Positions 25,659-36,841 of a stretch of 38,014 nucleotides of DNA are shown here, piece after piece. Source of the DNA: JANPJV01 sp031425695 (lineage in GTDB: Bacteria; Pseudomonadota; Gammaproteobacteria; Xanthomonadales; SZUA-5); assembly GCA_031425695.1 (NCBI GenBank), contig JANPJV010000189.1, positions 1 through 38,014 on the forward strand, in the 5' to 3' direction. Both the position numbers and the translations under genes were made by a program. Position 1 is the first letter of the stretch; the number at the start of each line of letters is the position of its first letter. Under the pieces are notes generated by a model that saw nothing but the letters and a program-made list of their open reading frames with translations, was not told the DNA's origin and did no database searches.

Positions 25659-26288
25659 ATGCGCTTGTTTGCCGCAAATGGCTGCGGTTCGGCACTCGCG
25701 GAGATCGCTCTCGAGTGGACCGGCGTGGCGCATGAGCGCGAGCTGCTGAGCTGGGAGCAGGTCGGTGCGGGTGCGCATCGGGGCCTGCTCGAGGCCAATC
25801 CCCTGCACCAGGTGCCAACCTTGATCCTGGACGACGGCCAGGTGTTGAGCGAGAGCGCCGCGATCGTGCTCTGGCTCGACGAGCAATACCCGCGCGCCGG
25901 CCTGCTGCCTGCCCGTGGCAGCTGCGAGCGGGTGCATGCGCTGCGCTGGCTGCTGTACCTGGTGACCACCGTCTATCCAACCTTCAGCTACGGCGACTTC
26001 CCGGCGCGCTATGTCGGCGGCGAAGAACCGCAACGCGACCTGGTCGCGTCCACCCGCGCACGCCGCAAGGAATTCTGGGCGCACCTCGAGAGCGCCGCAC
26101 TCCAGCCGTGGTTCTGTGGGCATGAACCGAGCATGCTCGACGCGTACATCGCAGTGATGAGCCACTGGCATCCGCAACGCGCCTGGTTCACCCGCAATTG
26201 CCCGCGCCTTGCCGCCATCGCCCAGGCCGCCGACACCCTCCCGCAGATCGCGGCCGCCATGGCCAGGAATTTCCCGCCAGTGGTTTGA
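25659..26288 (+). CDS. Glutathione S-transferase family protein
   Basis: 209 residues. N-terminal thioredoxin-like domain with HQVPTLILDDGQVLSESAAI: the cis-Pro before TL and the ES pair that bind glutathione; the active-site region is ANGCGSALA with Cys9 or Ser11 as candidates. The all-helical C-terminal domain carries the N-cap-like SMLDAYIAVMSHW. It probably conjugates or reduces electrophiles in the cytosol; substrate unknown. The ATG at 25659 matches the family start. The divergent pirin neighbour hints at a shared stress function. Confidence 0.85.
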   Translation: MRLFAANGCGSALAEIALEWTGVAHERELLSWEQVGAGAHRGLLEANPLHQVPTLILDDGQVLSESAAIVLWLDEQYPRAGLLPARGSCERVHALRWLLYLVTTVYPTFSYGDFPARYVGGEEPQRDLVASTRARRKEFWAHLESAALQPWFCGHEPSMLDAYIAVMSHWHPQRAWFTRNCPRLAAIAQAADTLPQIAAAMARNFPPVV

Positions 26289-26310
26289 GGGAACACCTTG
26301 AAGCGGGTTT

Positions 26311-26396
26311 CGGTGTCAGTTGTCGGTGTCGGAAACGGCAACCTCGCTCCTGCTTTTGCTCTGCACTTTCCGAAACCGAAACCGACAACCGACACC
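26311..26396. repeat. Inverted repeat of the GGTGTCGGTTGTCGG type
   Basis: Left arm 26311-26335 (CGGTGTCAGTTGTCGGTGTC then GGAAA) and right arm 26367-26396 (inverse, GGTGTCGGTTGTCGGTTTCG when read backwards) are separated by about 30 bp. The right arm carries one extra 6-bp step. It lies between the glutathione transferase and permease genes on one strand and is unrelated in sequence to classes A-G. Confidence 0.75.
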
Positions 26397-26428
26397 CCCC
26401 GCGAACCTTCCCGGCATACTCCGCCGCC

Positions 26429-27802
26429 ATGACCTCCCCCACGCCAACTCCTGACACGCACCGCCTCGGACTGTGGAGCGCGAGCGCGATCGTGGTCGCG
26501 AACATGGTCGGCACCGGGGTGTTCTCGACCTTGAGCTACCAGGTGCATGCGCTGCCGGATGAGCGCGCGATCCTGCTGCTGTGGTTGCTCGGCGGGATTT
26601 CGGCGCTCGCGGGTGCGCTCTGCTGTGCGGAGCTCGGAGCGGCGCGGCCGCGATCGGGCGGCGAATATGCGCTGCTGACCCAGCTGATCCATCCTGCGGT
26701 CGGTTTCGCGGCCGGCTGGATTTCGATGGTCGCCGGTTTCGCGGGCCCGATTGCCGCGGCTGCGCTCGCTTTTGCGGCGTATCTCGGCAAGCTCTACCCG
26801 GGCGCGGCGCACTGGCCGGTCCTGACTGCCGCACTGCTGGTGACGTTGATCAGCGGCCTGCACATGTTGCGCGTGGAAATCGGTGCGCGCTTCCAGGTGG
26901 CGACCACCGCGATCAAGATCCTGGTGATGCTGGCCATCGTGCTGGCGGCGCTCGTGCTCGCGCCGGATACACCGGCAACCCAAGGCGACACGCTGAAACT
27001 GGTGACCAGCCCGGCCTTTGCGGTGTCGCTGGTGTATGTGACCTACGCCTATCTCGGCTGGAACGCGGCGCTGTATGTCGCCGGCGAGGTCCGCAATCCG
27101 CAGCGAACCCTGCCCATCGCACTCGTCGCCAGCACGGCGCTGGTCACGCTGCTCTATATCGCGGTGAACTGGGCCTTCCTGCGCCTCGTGCCCTTCGAGC
27201 AACTGGTGCGGATCAACCCCGGCGCCATGACCGTCGAAAACGAGCTCGCGGTCGGCTTCCTGGCCGGACGCGCGTTGTTCGGCGAGTCTGGCGCAACCAT
27301 TGTCGGCGGACTCATTGCGTTCACGCTGGTGTCGACCGTAAGTGCGATGGTGCTCGCCGGCCCGCGCGTGCTCACGGCGATCGCCGAAGACTGGAAACCC
27401 TTTGCACGCTTTGCGCGGCGCCACAGCGGCGGCGCGCCACGCGCCGCAATTGCATTTCAGTGGCTGCTGATCATGTTGCTGCTGGCGACGGCCAGTTTCG
27501 AGTTCGTGGTCAATTTCATCGGTGTCTCGCTGACCCTGTTCAACATGGCCGTGATCGTCGGCTTCCTGCGCGACCGCCGCGTCCATCCGGCACGCCCGCG
27601 CCCGTTTCGCGCGCCCTTCGGGCTCACCGCTGGGTGGCTGTTCCTGCTGATCAACGGCTGGATGATCGTATTTTTGACCATCAACTCGCCGCGCGCCGTG
27701 GCGGCCTCGGTGGCAGCGATCGCACTCGCCTTCATTGCTTACTGGCCGTTGCGCCGACATGCGCCGAGCGTCACGTCACCACCCGGGCCCGGAGTTTCCT
27801 GA
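26429..27802 (+). CDS. APC family amino acid permease
   Basis: 457 residues with about 12 membrane segments. The start region GLWSASAIVVANMVGTGVFS contains the unwound TM1 motif of the APC superfamily (G-x-G-V-F), and SLVYVTYAYLGWNAALYVAGEVRNPQRTLPIA is the conserved TM6 region. It imports or exchanges amino acids across the inner membrane; substrate not predictable. The start at 26429 (MTSPTPTPD) is the first Met after the repeat. Its TGA stop overlaps the ATG of the next gene (TGATG), implying coupling. Confidence 0.9.
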   Translation: MTSPTPTPDTHRLGLWSASAIVVANMVGTGVFSTLSYQVHALPDERAILLLWLLGGISALAGALCCAELGAARPRSGGEYALLTQLIHPAVGFAAGWISMVAGFAGPIAAAALAFAAYLGKLYPGAAHWPVLTAALLVTLISGLHMLRVEIGARFQVATTAIKILVMLAIVLAALVLAPDTPATQGDTLKLVTSPAFAVSLVYVTYAYLGWNAALYVAGEVRNPQRTLPIALVASTALVTLLYIAVNWAFLRLVPFEQLVRINPGAMTVENELAVGFLAGRALFGESGATIVGGLIAFTLVSTVSAMVLAGPRVLTAIAEDWKPFARFARRHSGGAPRAAIAFQWLLIMLLLATASFEFVVNFIGVSLTLFNMAVIVGFLRDRRVHPARPRPFRAPFGLTAGWLFLLINGWMIVFLTINSPRAVAASVAAIALAFIAYWPLRRHAPSVTSPPGPGVS

Positions 27803-28983
27803 TGCTGCGTCTTCTCATCGCCATGGGCCTCTTGCTGCAGGCGCTCACCGCCAGTGCCGCCCCGCTCTGCCCGGGTGCCAGCGGCGCCGCGCCCTGGGAC
27901 CAGAGCCTGCTCAACGACACCGCCCGCGTGCTCGCCGGGCTGGATGCGCCGCTCGAATCTTCACTCGCGGCCGCCATCGATCCAGCCGAGCTCGCGCGCC
28001 ATCGCGCGACCCTGGGCAAGTCCTGGGCGGAGTTGCGCACACGCCAGCTCGATGCGGTCAGCGCCTTCGGCGTCAGCCTGTTCGGCAAGGGCAGCCGCGC
28101 GCCGCAGCATGTGTTCTATCCCTTCAGCGGCCCGGACGCGCTGTATCTCGTCAGCCTGTTTCCGGATGCGCGCGCCTCGGTGCTGACGGGGCTCGAACCG
28201 GTTGGCGCGGTCCCGGTACTGGCGGATCTCAGTGCACAGGAGATCGAATCGAGCCTCGCCGAGCTGCGCAAGTCGCTGTACGCGATCCTCTCCTTCAGCT
28301 TCTTCCGCACCAACGACCTGACCGTCGACCTGAAGCGCAATCGCTTCGTGGGCGTCACCCCGGTCCTGTTCACCTTCATGGCGCAGGCCGGCTATGCCAT
28401 TTTTGACGTGCGCTACGTGCTGCTCGCCCCGGACGGCAAGCTGTGCCAGGCCGATGCCGCACAGGTCGCCAAGCCGCCTGCCGCGCACCTTCCCGGTGTC
28501 GAGATCGAATACTTCGCGCCCGGCCACGCCGATTTTCGCAAGCTCACGTATTTCGCTGCCGACATCGGCGACGGCGGCCTGCGGAAGACGCCGCAGTACC
28601 TCGACTACATCCACGACTTTGCACCCGACGCGACCTACTTGAAGAGCGCGTCCTACCTGATGCACAAGAGCTACTTCTCGCTGATCCGCAAGCTCATCCT
28701 CGATGAAAGCGAGCTCGTACTGCAGGACGATTCGGGCGTCCCCCACGGCTGGTTCCGTCCGCAGCTCTGGCAGGCACAGCTCTACGGCCGCTACAAAGGA
28801 CCGATCGGCTTGTTTCGCAACTGGTACCAGCACGACCTCGCCGAGGCCTACGCGTCCGGCGACCCCGAGCCCCTCGACTTCGGCATCGGCTACCAGCATC
28901 GGAAGAACCAGAGCAACCTGGTGTTGTATCGCAAGCGGGCGGATGGGGCCTCCAACGGACCCGCGTCTCCCCGACTGAGGTAG
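27802..28983 (+). CDS. Unknown secreted protein coupled to the APC permease
   Basis: 393 residues with a signal peptide (MLRLLIAMGLLLQALTASAA). Recognisable blocks: PQHVFYPFSGPDALYLVSLF, SLYAILSFSFFRTNDL, VTPVLFTFMAQAGY, YLKSASYLMHKSYFSLIRKL and GYQHRKNQSNLVLYRK. I know of similar YPFSGPD proteins in proteobacteria but no assigned function. The start overlaps the permease stop by one base. The stop TAG (28981-28983) lies inside the GTAG head of a class F repeat and the last residues (SNGPASPRLR) may be recent additions. Predicted periplasmic. Confidence 0.7.
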   Translation: MLRLLIAMGLLLQALTASAAPLCPGASGAAPWDQSLLNDTARVLAGLDAPLESSLAAAIDPAELARHRATLGKSWAELRTRQLDAVSAFGVSLFGKGSRAPQHVFYPFSGPDALYLVSLFPDARASVLTGLEPVGAVPVLADLSAQEIESSLAELRKSLYAILSFSFFRTNDLTVDLKRNRFVGVTPVLFTFMAQAGYAIFDVRYVLLAPDGKLCQADAAQVAKPPAAHLPGVEIEYFAPGHADFRKLTYFAADIGDGGLRKTPQYLDYIHDFAPDATYLKSASYLMHKSYFSLIRKLILDESELVLQDDSGVPHGWFRPQLWQAQLYGRYKGPIGLFRNWYQHDLAEAYASGDPEPLDFGIGYQHRKNQSNLVLYRKRADGASNGPASPRLR

Positions 28984-29052
28984 CGTGGCTCTGAGCGCGC
29001 GCGGTGACTTCGGGCGCGCACGGCCGATCGCGCCAGCGCCGCGTCTCGCTAC
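28980..29052. repeat. Class F repeat with GTAG ends
   Basis: Starts GTAGCGTGGCTCTGAGCGCG and ends GCCGCGTCTCGCTAC, so GTAGCG and CGCTAC close it in inverted orientation. It matches the units at 6.3 kb. Its first three bases after G supply the stop codon of the upstream gene. Confidence 0.7.
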
Positions 29053-29071
29053 GAAGCGAACAGCCTTTCAT

Positions 29072-29100
29072 CCACAGATTTCGCAGATTTCCACAGATTC
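29072..29100. repeat. Short CCACAGATT direct repeat
   Basis: CCACAGATTTCGCAGATTTC then CCACAGATT. This is a widespread intergenic repeat motif (ATCCACAGATTTCGCAGATT). It lies 20-50 bp upstream of the serine hydrolase start; function unknown. Confidence 0.5.
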
Positions 29101-29121
29101 CTTGGCCGGGGTTTTTCTCAC

Positions 29122-30312
29122 GTGAACCGTCGTGAGTGGATATCTCACACCGGCCTCGCGCTTCTCGCTGCGGGCTTGCCCGCGTCTGCGAATCGCTCAC
29201 CTGACGACCCGCTCCTCACCAAAATCCTCGCCACCGCCGGTCCTACCGTCCGCCGCGTGCTTGCCGCCCGCTCGACCTACGAGCCGCAGATCATCTGGTC
29301 GCGCCTGAATCGGGCCAGCGACGGGCGCCTTGAAACCCGCAGCGAACACCGCCTCGGCGTCGACCGCAAGCGCTGGTTCACCGCCGCAAGCTTCGTGAAG
29401 CTGCCGCTGGCGGCCTTGGTTTTCGAGGCGCTGGAAAGGCGCGGGCTTGCAAGCCAGATTGATAACCTGCGCCTGCGCGTCACCCACAGCTGCGGCGCGC
29501 TCCCGGCATCTGAGCCCGCTGGCTGGAAGCTCGGCGACCTGCTGCGCTCGATGCTCATCGTAAGCGACAACCTCGCCTACAACGCGCTCTATGAGCTGCT
29601 CGGCAGCGACGTTATCCATGCCCGCCTGGCGGCGCTCGGCTATGCGGACCTGCGCATGCCGATGCGGCTCGGCGGTTGCGCCCAGGCACGCAAGGCCCTC
29701 GCGGTCCTGAGGGATGCCGGCGGCAAGCCGGTGTGGGAATCCCCGGCGGCGCCAACCGAAAAACCGCAGCGCTACGCCTACGGCCGCGCGCTCAAGGGGC
29801 GCGCCTGGCAGCAGAGCGCGCAACAAATCCCGGGACCGCACGATTTTTCTGCCTCGAACTTCATGGCACTCGAGGATGTGCAGCGGATCTTTCTCGACCT
29901 CATGGGGATTTCGATCCCGTCAACGTCTCACTTCGCACTATCTGAGCACTCGCGGCGCTGGCTGCGACGGACCCTCGCCACGCTCCCGCGCGAATGCGCT
30001 TCCCCACGTTTTCCGGAATCGAAGTATCCCGACAACCATGGCAAATACCTGCTGGTGGGCGGCGAGCCCCAGCGCCTGCCCTCGGGGCTCGCCATCGCCA
30101 ACAAGAACGCGCTGTCTTACGGCTTCATCGGCGATTGCGCGCTGATCGAAGAGCCTGCGCGCAAACTGGCCTTCGCGGTGTCTGCGGTGCTCTACGTCAA
30201 CCGCGATGGCGTGCTCAACGATGGTGCGTATGAGTACGCGGAGATTGGGCTGCCGTTCTTGCGGGAGCTCGGGGAAGCGTTGCTGGCGTATGAGCAGGCA
30301 GAGCCCGTGTAG
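29122..30312 (+). CDS. Serine hydrolase of the beta-lactamase/penicillin-binding fold
   Basis: 396 residues from a GTG start. The N-terminus NRREWISHTGLALLAAGLP resembles a Tat signal (twin Arg then hydrophobic run). The class A site is partly present: SxxK as S90-F-V-K93 and SDN as S148-D149-N150. The third motif, usually KTG, appears as NKNALSYGF, so KTG is replaced by KNA. It could be a carboxypeptidase-like or other acyl-serine hydrolase in the periplasm; true beta-lactamase activity is doubtful. GTG at 29122 is the only start before the signal. Confidence 0.75.
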   Translation: MNRREWISHTGLALLAAGLPASANRSPDDPLLTKILATAGPTVRRVLAARSTYEPQIIWSRLNRASDGRLETRSEHRLGVDRKRWFTAASFVKLPLAALVFEALERRGLASQIDNLRLRVTHSCGALPASEPAGWKLGDLLRSMLIVSDNLAYNALYELLGSDVIHARLAALGYADLRMPMRLGGCAQARKALAVLRDAGGKPVWESPAAPTEKPQRYAYGRALKGRAWQQSAQQIPGPHDFSASNFMALEDVQRIFLDLMGISIPSTSHFALSEHSRRWLRRTLATLPRECASPRFPESKYPDNHGKYLLVGGEPQRLPSGLAIANKNALSYGFIGDCALIEEPARKLAFAVSAVLYVNRDGVLNDGAYEYAEIGLPFLRELGEALLAYEQAEPV

Positions 30313-30330
30313 GATGTCGCGAACGCTTTT

Positions 30331-30407
30331 GGTGGGTCTGCGCTATTCGCGGACGCGGTTGCTCACGCTGCGGCACCAAAAGCGTCCGCGCGCCGCGCAC
30401 CCCCACC
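30331..30407. repeat. Class A REP pair
   Basis: GGTGGGTCTGCGCTATTCGC then GGAC, answered by AAAGCGTCCGCGCGCCGCGC and a final CCCCCACC. It lies between the serine hydrolase and DUF2333 genes, both on the plus strand, and could separate their transcripts. Confidence 0.8.
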
Positions 30408-30447
30408 ACGAGCTCACCAAATCGCCGCAACACCTGAGGAATCTGCC

Positions 30448-31509
30448 ATGGACGAGCCCGTCGCCACAGTGCTGCCACCGCATGAGTCGTCGTCGACCAG
30501 CATTCCCTCGCAGCGCGGCCGCGGCACGCTGATCCGGCGGGGCGCGTTGGCAGGCGTGGGCGTGATCGTGCTGATCATGCTGGTGATGATGTTCTGGTGG
30601 TCGAGCGAGCCGGCGCCGTTCAAGGTGCAGACGCAGGCGGAGGCGCGTGCGAAGGCGCTCGGGCACAAGGTGGTGCCGGGCTATGTGACCGTCTCGACGG
30701 TGATCGGGCTCGGCGAGACGCTGCTGGAAAAGCCGGGTGGATACCTTTCGAACGACTTGGCTCCGCCGGGCCTGCTGCTCGACAATATTCCCGAATGGGA
30801 ATTCGGCGTGTTGCAGCAACTGCGCGACTTCACGCTCGCGCTGCGCAATGATTTTTCGCGCTCGCAGAGTCAGTCCGAAGACGACAAGGACCTGCGCGAG
30901 GCACAGCCGCTGCTCGCCTACAGCAGCGACAGCTGGATCTTCCCGGCCACCGAGAACCAGTATCGCCAGGGGCTCGATCACCTCGAGGCGTACCTGGCGC
31001 GTCTCGCAGACAATGATGAATTCAACGCACAGTTCTATGTCCGCTCCGACAATCTGGTCGAGTGGCTGAAGCTGGTCGAGAAGCAGATGGGCTCGCTGTC
31101 GCAGCGGTTGAGTGCCAGCGTCGGCCAGGCCCGCATCAACACCGACCTCGCCAACGAAAACAACGCCCAGCAATCGACTGGCGCACCCGCGATCGTCATG
31201 ACCCACACGCCGTGGCTGCAGATTGACAATGTCTTCTACGAAGCGCGCGGCGCGAGCTATGCGCTGTTGCACCTGCTCAAGGCGATCGAACGCGATTTCC
31301 GGCCCGTGCTCGACGACAAGAACGCCGTCATCAGCGTCAAGCAGATCATCCGCGAGCTCGAAGAGGCCCAGGCCACCGTCTACAGCCCGGTCATCCTCAA
31401 TGGTGGCGGCTACGGCCTTTTCGCCAACCACAGCCTGGTCATGGCCAATTACCTGAGCCGCGCGAATGCCGCGATCAGCGATTTGCGGAAGTTGCTGGAA
31501 CGCGGGTGA
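30448..31509 (+). CDS. DUF2333 family membrane-anchored protein
   Basis: 353 residues. One membrane segment at about 32-50 (GALAGVGVIVLIMLVMMFWW), then a periplasmic domain with VPGYVTVSTVIGLGETLLEK, GGYLSNDLAPPGLLLDNIPE and NVFYEARGASYALLHLLKAI, which I recognise as DUF2333. Members are widespread in gammaproteobacteria and have no proven function. The ATG at 30448 follows AGGAATCTGCC. It is flanked on both sides by class A repeats, so it is probably a single-gene unit. Confidence 0.83.
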   Translation: MDEPVATVLPPHESSSTSIPSQRGRGTLIRRGALAGVGVIVLIMLVMMFWWSSEPAPFKVQTQAEARAKALGHKVVPGYVTVSTVIGLGETLLEKPGGYLSNDLAPPGLLLDNIPEWEFGVLQQLRDFTLALRNDFSRSQSQSEDDKDLREAQPLLAYSSDSWIFPATENQYRQGLDHLEAYLARLADNDEFNAQFYVRSDNLVEWLKLVEKQMGSLSQRLSASVGQARINTDLANENNAQQSTGAPAIVMTHTPWLQIDNVFYEARGASYALLHLLKAIERDFRPVLDDKNAVISVKQIIRELEEAQATVYSPVILNGGGYGLFANHSLVMANYLSRANAAISDLRKLLERG

Positions 31510-31518
31510 GGCGCTTGT

Positions 31519-31592
31519 GGTGGGTCTGCGCTGCGCGCGGACGCTTTTTGGAATTCGAAAGGAAAGAGTCCGCGCATAGCGCAGACCCACCA
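31519..31592. repeat. Class A REP pair
   Basis: GGTGGGTCTGCGCTGCGCGC then GGACGCTTTTT, answered by AGTCCGCGCATAGCGCAGAC and CCACC. It starts 10 bp after the DUF2333 stop codon; the stem followed by five T residues could stop transcription. Confidence 0.85.
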
Positions 31593-31669
31593 CAAGCAAA
31601 TTCCCCTTCATTTCTACGAACCCATTCGACGCTAAGCTGCGCCACCTTCTTCGGTATCGGGGTGTGTCG

Positions 31670-33751
31670 ATGAGCCTCCGTTTGCTGCTGCTGCTCGCAG
31701 GACTCGCCCTCCCCGCAGTCGCAACTGCCCAAGCCGTCCCGGTCTACACCGACGCTCTGCAAAGCGGCTTCCAGAATTTCTCGTTCGGGGCGCCGGCGCC
31801 GGTCTTCAACAACGCCACGCCGACCTTCGCGGGCGACGCCTCGATCGCGTTCACGGGCAACAATTTCAACGCGATCGGCATGGCCAACGTCGGCACGGAC
31901 TACAACACGGCGACCCATCCGCGCGTGCGCCTGTATGTCCACGGCGGCGCCGCGGGTGGCCAGCAGTTGCGGATCTTCCTGCAGACGACCGATGGCGGCG
32001 GCAACAGCACGGCCGTCGCCAACGCCGAGCTCGACAGCTACATCACCGGTGGCGCGGTTGCCGCCAATGAGTGGCGCGAGGTGCTGGTGAACCTGACGCA
32101 GCCGCCACTCAACTACAACGGCCCGTATGACCGCATCGACCTGCAGTCGGATGTGGCGGGCGCGCAGGCGCAGATGTTCATTGACGAGATCAGCCTGCAG
32201 CCACCGGCGGGTGGTGGCACAAACGTGTTCGGCAACGGGTTCGAAAACGCGGTCGTGCCGCCGGCGCCGGTAACCGCGCTGATCATCGAGCGCGACCAGA
32301 CGGTCAACGGCATGCTGTCGGACCGCTTCACCTGGCGTGATCGCAACAACCAGCCGCGCGTGGCCGTACTCGCGCATAACACCGGACAGTCCGGGCCGAG
32401 CGGGCAGCGCGGCGGCGAGCTCTGGGAATATCGCTACGAGATCGCAGGCGGCACGCGCATCGTGCGCGCGACCCAGCAGTTTGCCGGCGGCTTCGGCTAC
32501 GTGGTCTCGCATCGCAGTGAAGGCACGACCGGCATCGGCGGTGACGACTCGCCGCTCGGGCACGGATTCCCGGGCCAGATGAGTCGCGTTTTCGAAGGGC
32601 GCCACCACGCAATCCTGCGTTTCACCCAGAACTATCCGCGGCATTCGCGCACCAATGCAGTCCCACCCAACACCCAGTACCAAGTGCCGGTGACGATCGA
32701 ATGGGTGATTGCCAATGGGCGCGACCACCCGCTCTGGGCGATGACCTGGGACGTAAGCTCAGTTCCAGCGAACTCGCTCGACGACGACTCGCGCGCGCCC
32801 TATGGCGAGATGCTCTTCGACGGCAGCGCGACCATGGGCGCGCACAGCGTGATTGCCGGCGTCGGCTGGGGCGATCGCTTCAAGTTCGCATCGACCACCA
32901 GTCCCGTGACCTTCAACAGCCAGTGGAGCTGGAACGTCGCCAACACGGTTCCGTACGTGAAGCTATGGACGACCAACGTCGACGCCACCATGGGCACGGT
33001 GCAGTCGCAGACGATCGTGCAGCAGGATGCCGGCGGCTATTTCGGCACCAACCGCTGGAACACCACAAGCGCGGGCGGCTTCGCATGCACCGTGTTCGGC
33101 AATAACTATCAGATGCCGTGCGACTTCAACTGGCCTTACCAGTCGATCAACTATTCGCTATTCGCCGGTAACGCCACCAACAACACCCGGCTGGCCTGGG
33201 GTACGAATTTCGGCTGGCTGGGTCAGCAGTCGTATGCGACGCATGGCAGCGCGTTCTGGGGCGGCCCATTAGCCAACACCTTCGCCAGCGGCTATCCACG
33301 CAAGTCATATTCCACCTACATCGTGCTCGGCCTGCACTCGACCGATCCGGTCGGCGCCCAGGTCAGCGAGGTCGAGGCTGTGCAGACGACGTCGGTGAGC
33401 GCGGCCATCGGCAGTGTCGCGACCAACGGACCGGCGGGCGTGAACCGCGTCGACACCGTGAGCTATGCGCCTGCCGGTTGGAACCACGTCCGCGGCGCGT
33501 GGGCCTTCAACGCCGCCGGCAATGCGCTCGACGCGAACTTCGTGGTCAACGGCGGCGCGCTCAACCAGCCGTTGGTGATTCTGTCGAACTACACCGCCCT
33601 GGGGTTCCCGAGCGCGGTGCGGCTCAACGGCGCGACACTGGCGCTCGATGATGGTTATCTACCGAGCTTGCGAGCGGGGACGAATGAGCTGTGGATCACG
33701 CTGAACCGCACGCTCGCGGCGGGGACGAACCGGTTGGAAGTGGTTCCGTAG
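31670..33751 (+). CDS. Large secreted protein, family not recognised
   Basis: 693 residues with signal peptide (MSLRLLLLLAGLALPAVATA). Residues about 23-180 look like a carbohydrate-binding-type beta-sandwich (FAGDASIAFTGNNFNAIGMA, EWREVLVNLT, DRIDLQSDVAGAQAQMFIDE). A linker at about 184 reads NVFGNGFEN, like the short FxxGFE tags seen near ends of secreted proteins in Lysobacterales. The remainder is rich in Asn, Thr and aromatics (WNTTSAGGFACTVFGNNYQM) and unknown. The ATG at 31670 is chosen; a GTG two codons upstream is possible. The TAG stop is inside a GTAG head. Cell-surface or periplasmic polysaccharide-related role is conjecture. Confidence 0.7.
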   Translation: MSLRLLLLLAGLALPAVATAQAVPVYTDALQSGFQNFSFGAPAPVFNNATPTFAGDASIAFTGNNFNAIGMANVGTDYNTATHPRVRLYVHGGAAGGQQLRIFLQTTDGGGNSTAVANAELDSYITGGAVAANEWREVLVNLTQPPLNYNGPYDRIDLQSDVAGAQAQMFIDEISLQPPAGGGTNVFGNGFENAVVPPAPVTALIIERDQTVNGMLSDRFTWRDRNNQPRVAVLAHNTGQSGPSGQRGGELWEYRYEIAGGTRIVRATQQFAGGFGYVVSHRSEGTTGIGGDDSPLGHGFPGQMSRVFEGRHHAILRFTQNYPRHSRTNAVPPNTQYQVPVTIEWVIANGRDHPLWAMTWDVSSVPANSLDDDSRAPYGEMLFDGSATMGAHSVIAGVGWGDRFKFASTTSPVTFNSQWSWNVANTVPYVKLWTTNVDATMGTVQSQTIVQQDAGGYFGTNRWNTTSAGGFACTVFGNNYQMPCDFNWPYQSINYSLFAGNATNNTRLAWGTNFGWLGQQSYATHGSAFWGGPLANTFASGYPRKSYSTYIVLGLHSTDPVGAQVSEVEAVQTTSVSAAIGSVATNGPAGVNRVDTVSYAPAGWNHVRGAWAFNAAGNALDANFVVNGGALNQPLVILSNYTALGFPSAVRLNGATLALDDGYLPSLRAGTNELWITLNRTLAAGTNRLEVVP

Positions 33752-33853
33752 GGTGTCGTGACACCCTCCCGGACAGCGCGCAAAGAGCCGCGCGCAGTTC
33801 GGGCTACGCGGCTCCTCGTAGCCCGATGTGCCCCGCAAGGGGCTCACCGGGAG
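33748..33853. repeat. Palindrome cluster (GTAG heads) at the convergent gyrA junction
   Basis: First GTAG with GGTGTC-GT-GACACC (33748-33765), supplying the upstream stop codon. Then an inverted pair with heads inward: 33767-33807 ends CGGGCTAC, 33818-33853 begins GTAGCCCGATGTGCCCC-GCAA-GGGGCTCACCGGGAG. The latter belongs to the class of the 36.6-kb pair. Bidirectional termination is a likely effect. Confidence 0.75.
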
Positions 33854-33862
33854 GCGCCCAAA

Positions 33863-36487
<2,625 letters not shown>

Positions 36488-36616
36488 GCACAAACTCCAG
36501 TGATTTCATGCGCTTGCGGCGCCGCCCGAAGACGTCCCCAAGCTCGACCCCGACCGATGTGAACAATCGGTGCTTTAGCCGCCGGATTCTACCATGTGAG
36601 GGAGCGGTGGGCTTTG
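36488..36616 (-). promoter_or_regulatory. gyrA leader region with weak promoter candidate
   Basis: Read on the minus strand there is a TAGAAT -10-like box (36591-36586) and, in the leader, a small inverted repeat ACCGAT-N7-ATCGGT (36553-36571). No good -35 hexamer is found. No gene is visible. Confidence 0.3.
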
Positions 36617-36693
36617 GTAGCCCGGGTAAGCGCAGCGCACCCGGGAGGGGTCGCCAATATTTCCCGGGTGCGCCTGCGGCTTACCCGGGCTAC
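36617..36693. repeat. Class G REP pair (GTAG head)
   Basis: GTAGCCCGGGTAAGCGCAGC followed by GCACCCGGGA, answered by TTCCCGGGTGCGCCTGCGGC and TTACCCGGGCTAC. Both heads face outward. It lies between mtnA and gyrA, upstream of gyrA. The rest of that gap, 36694-36841, shows no gene or recognised element. Confidence 0.85.
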
Positions 36694-36841
36694 ATGGATC
36701 CCAGCGCGTCACTGAGACCAAGCGCAAACAAAGCCAGCTACGTAGCCAGAGCCGGGCGCCGCGCGCTCGTCAATGCCTCCACGAATCGAACCAAGGCGGG
36801 CGCGTCGGGCCCAGCCTACTTCAGGCAATGCGCGCGCCGAA

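Noticed and set aside
26009..27760. 583-codon frame antisense to the APC permease
   Set aside because: His/Arg/Gln-rich composition typical of a shadow of a membrane protein gene; no family.
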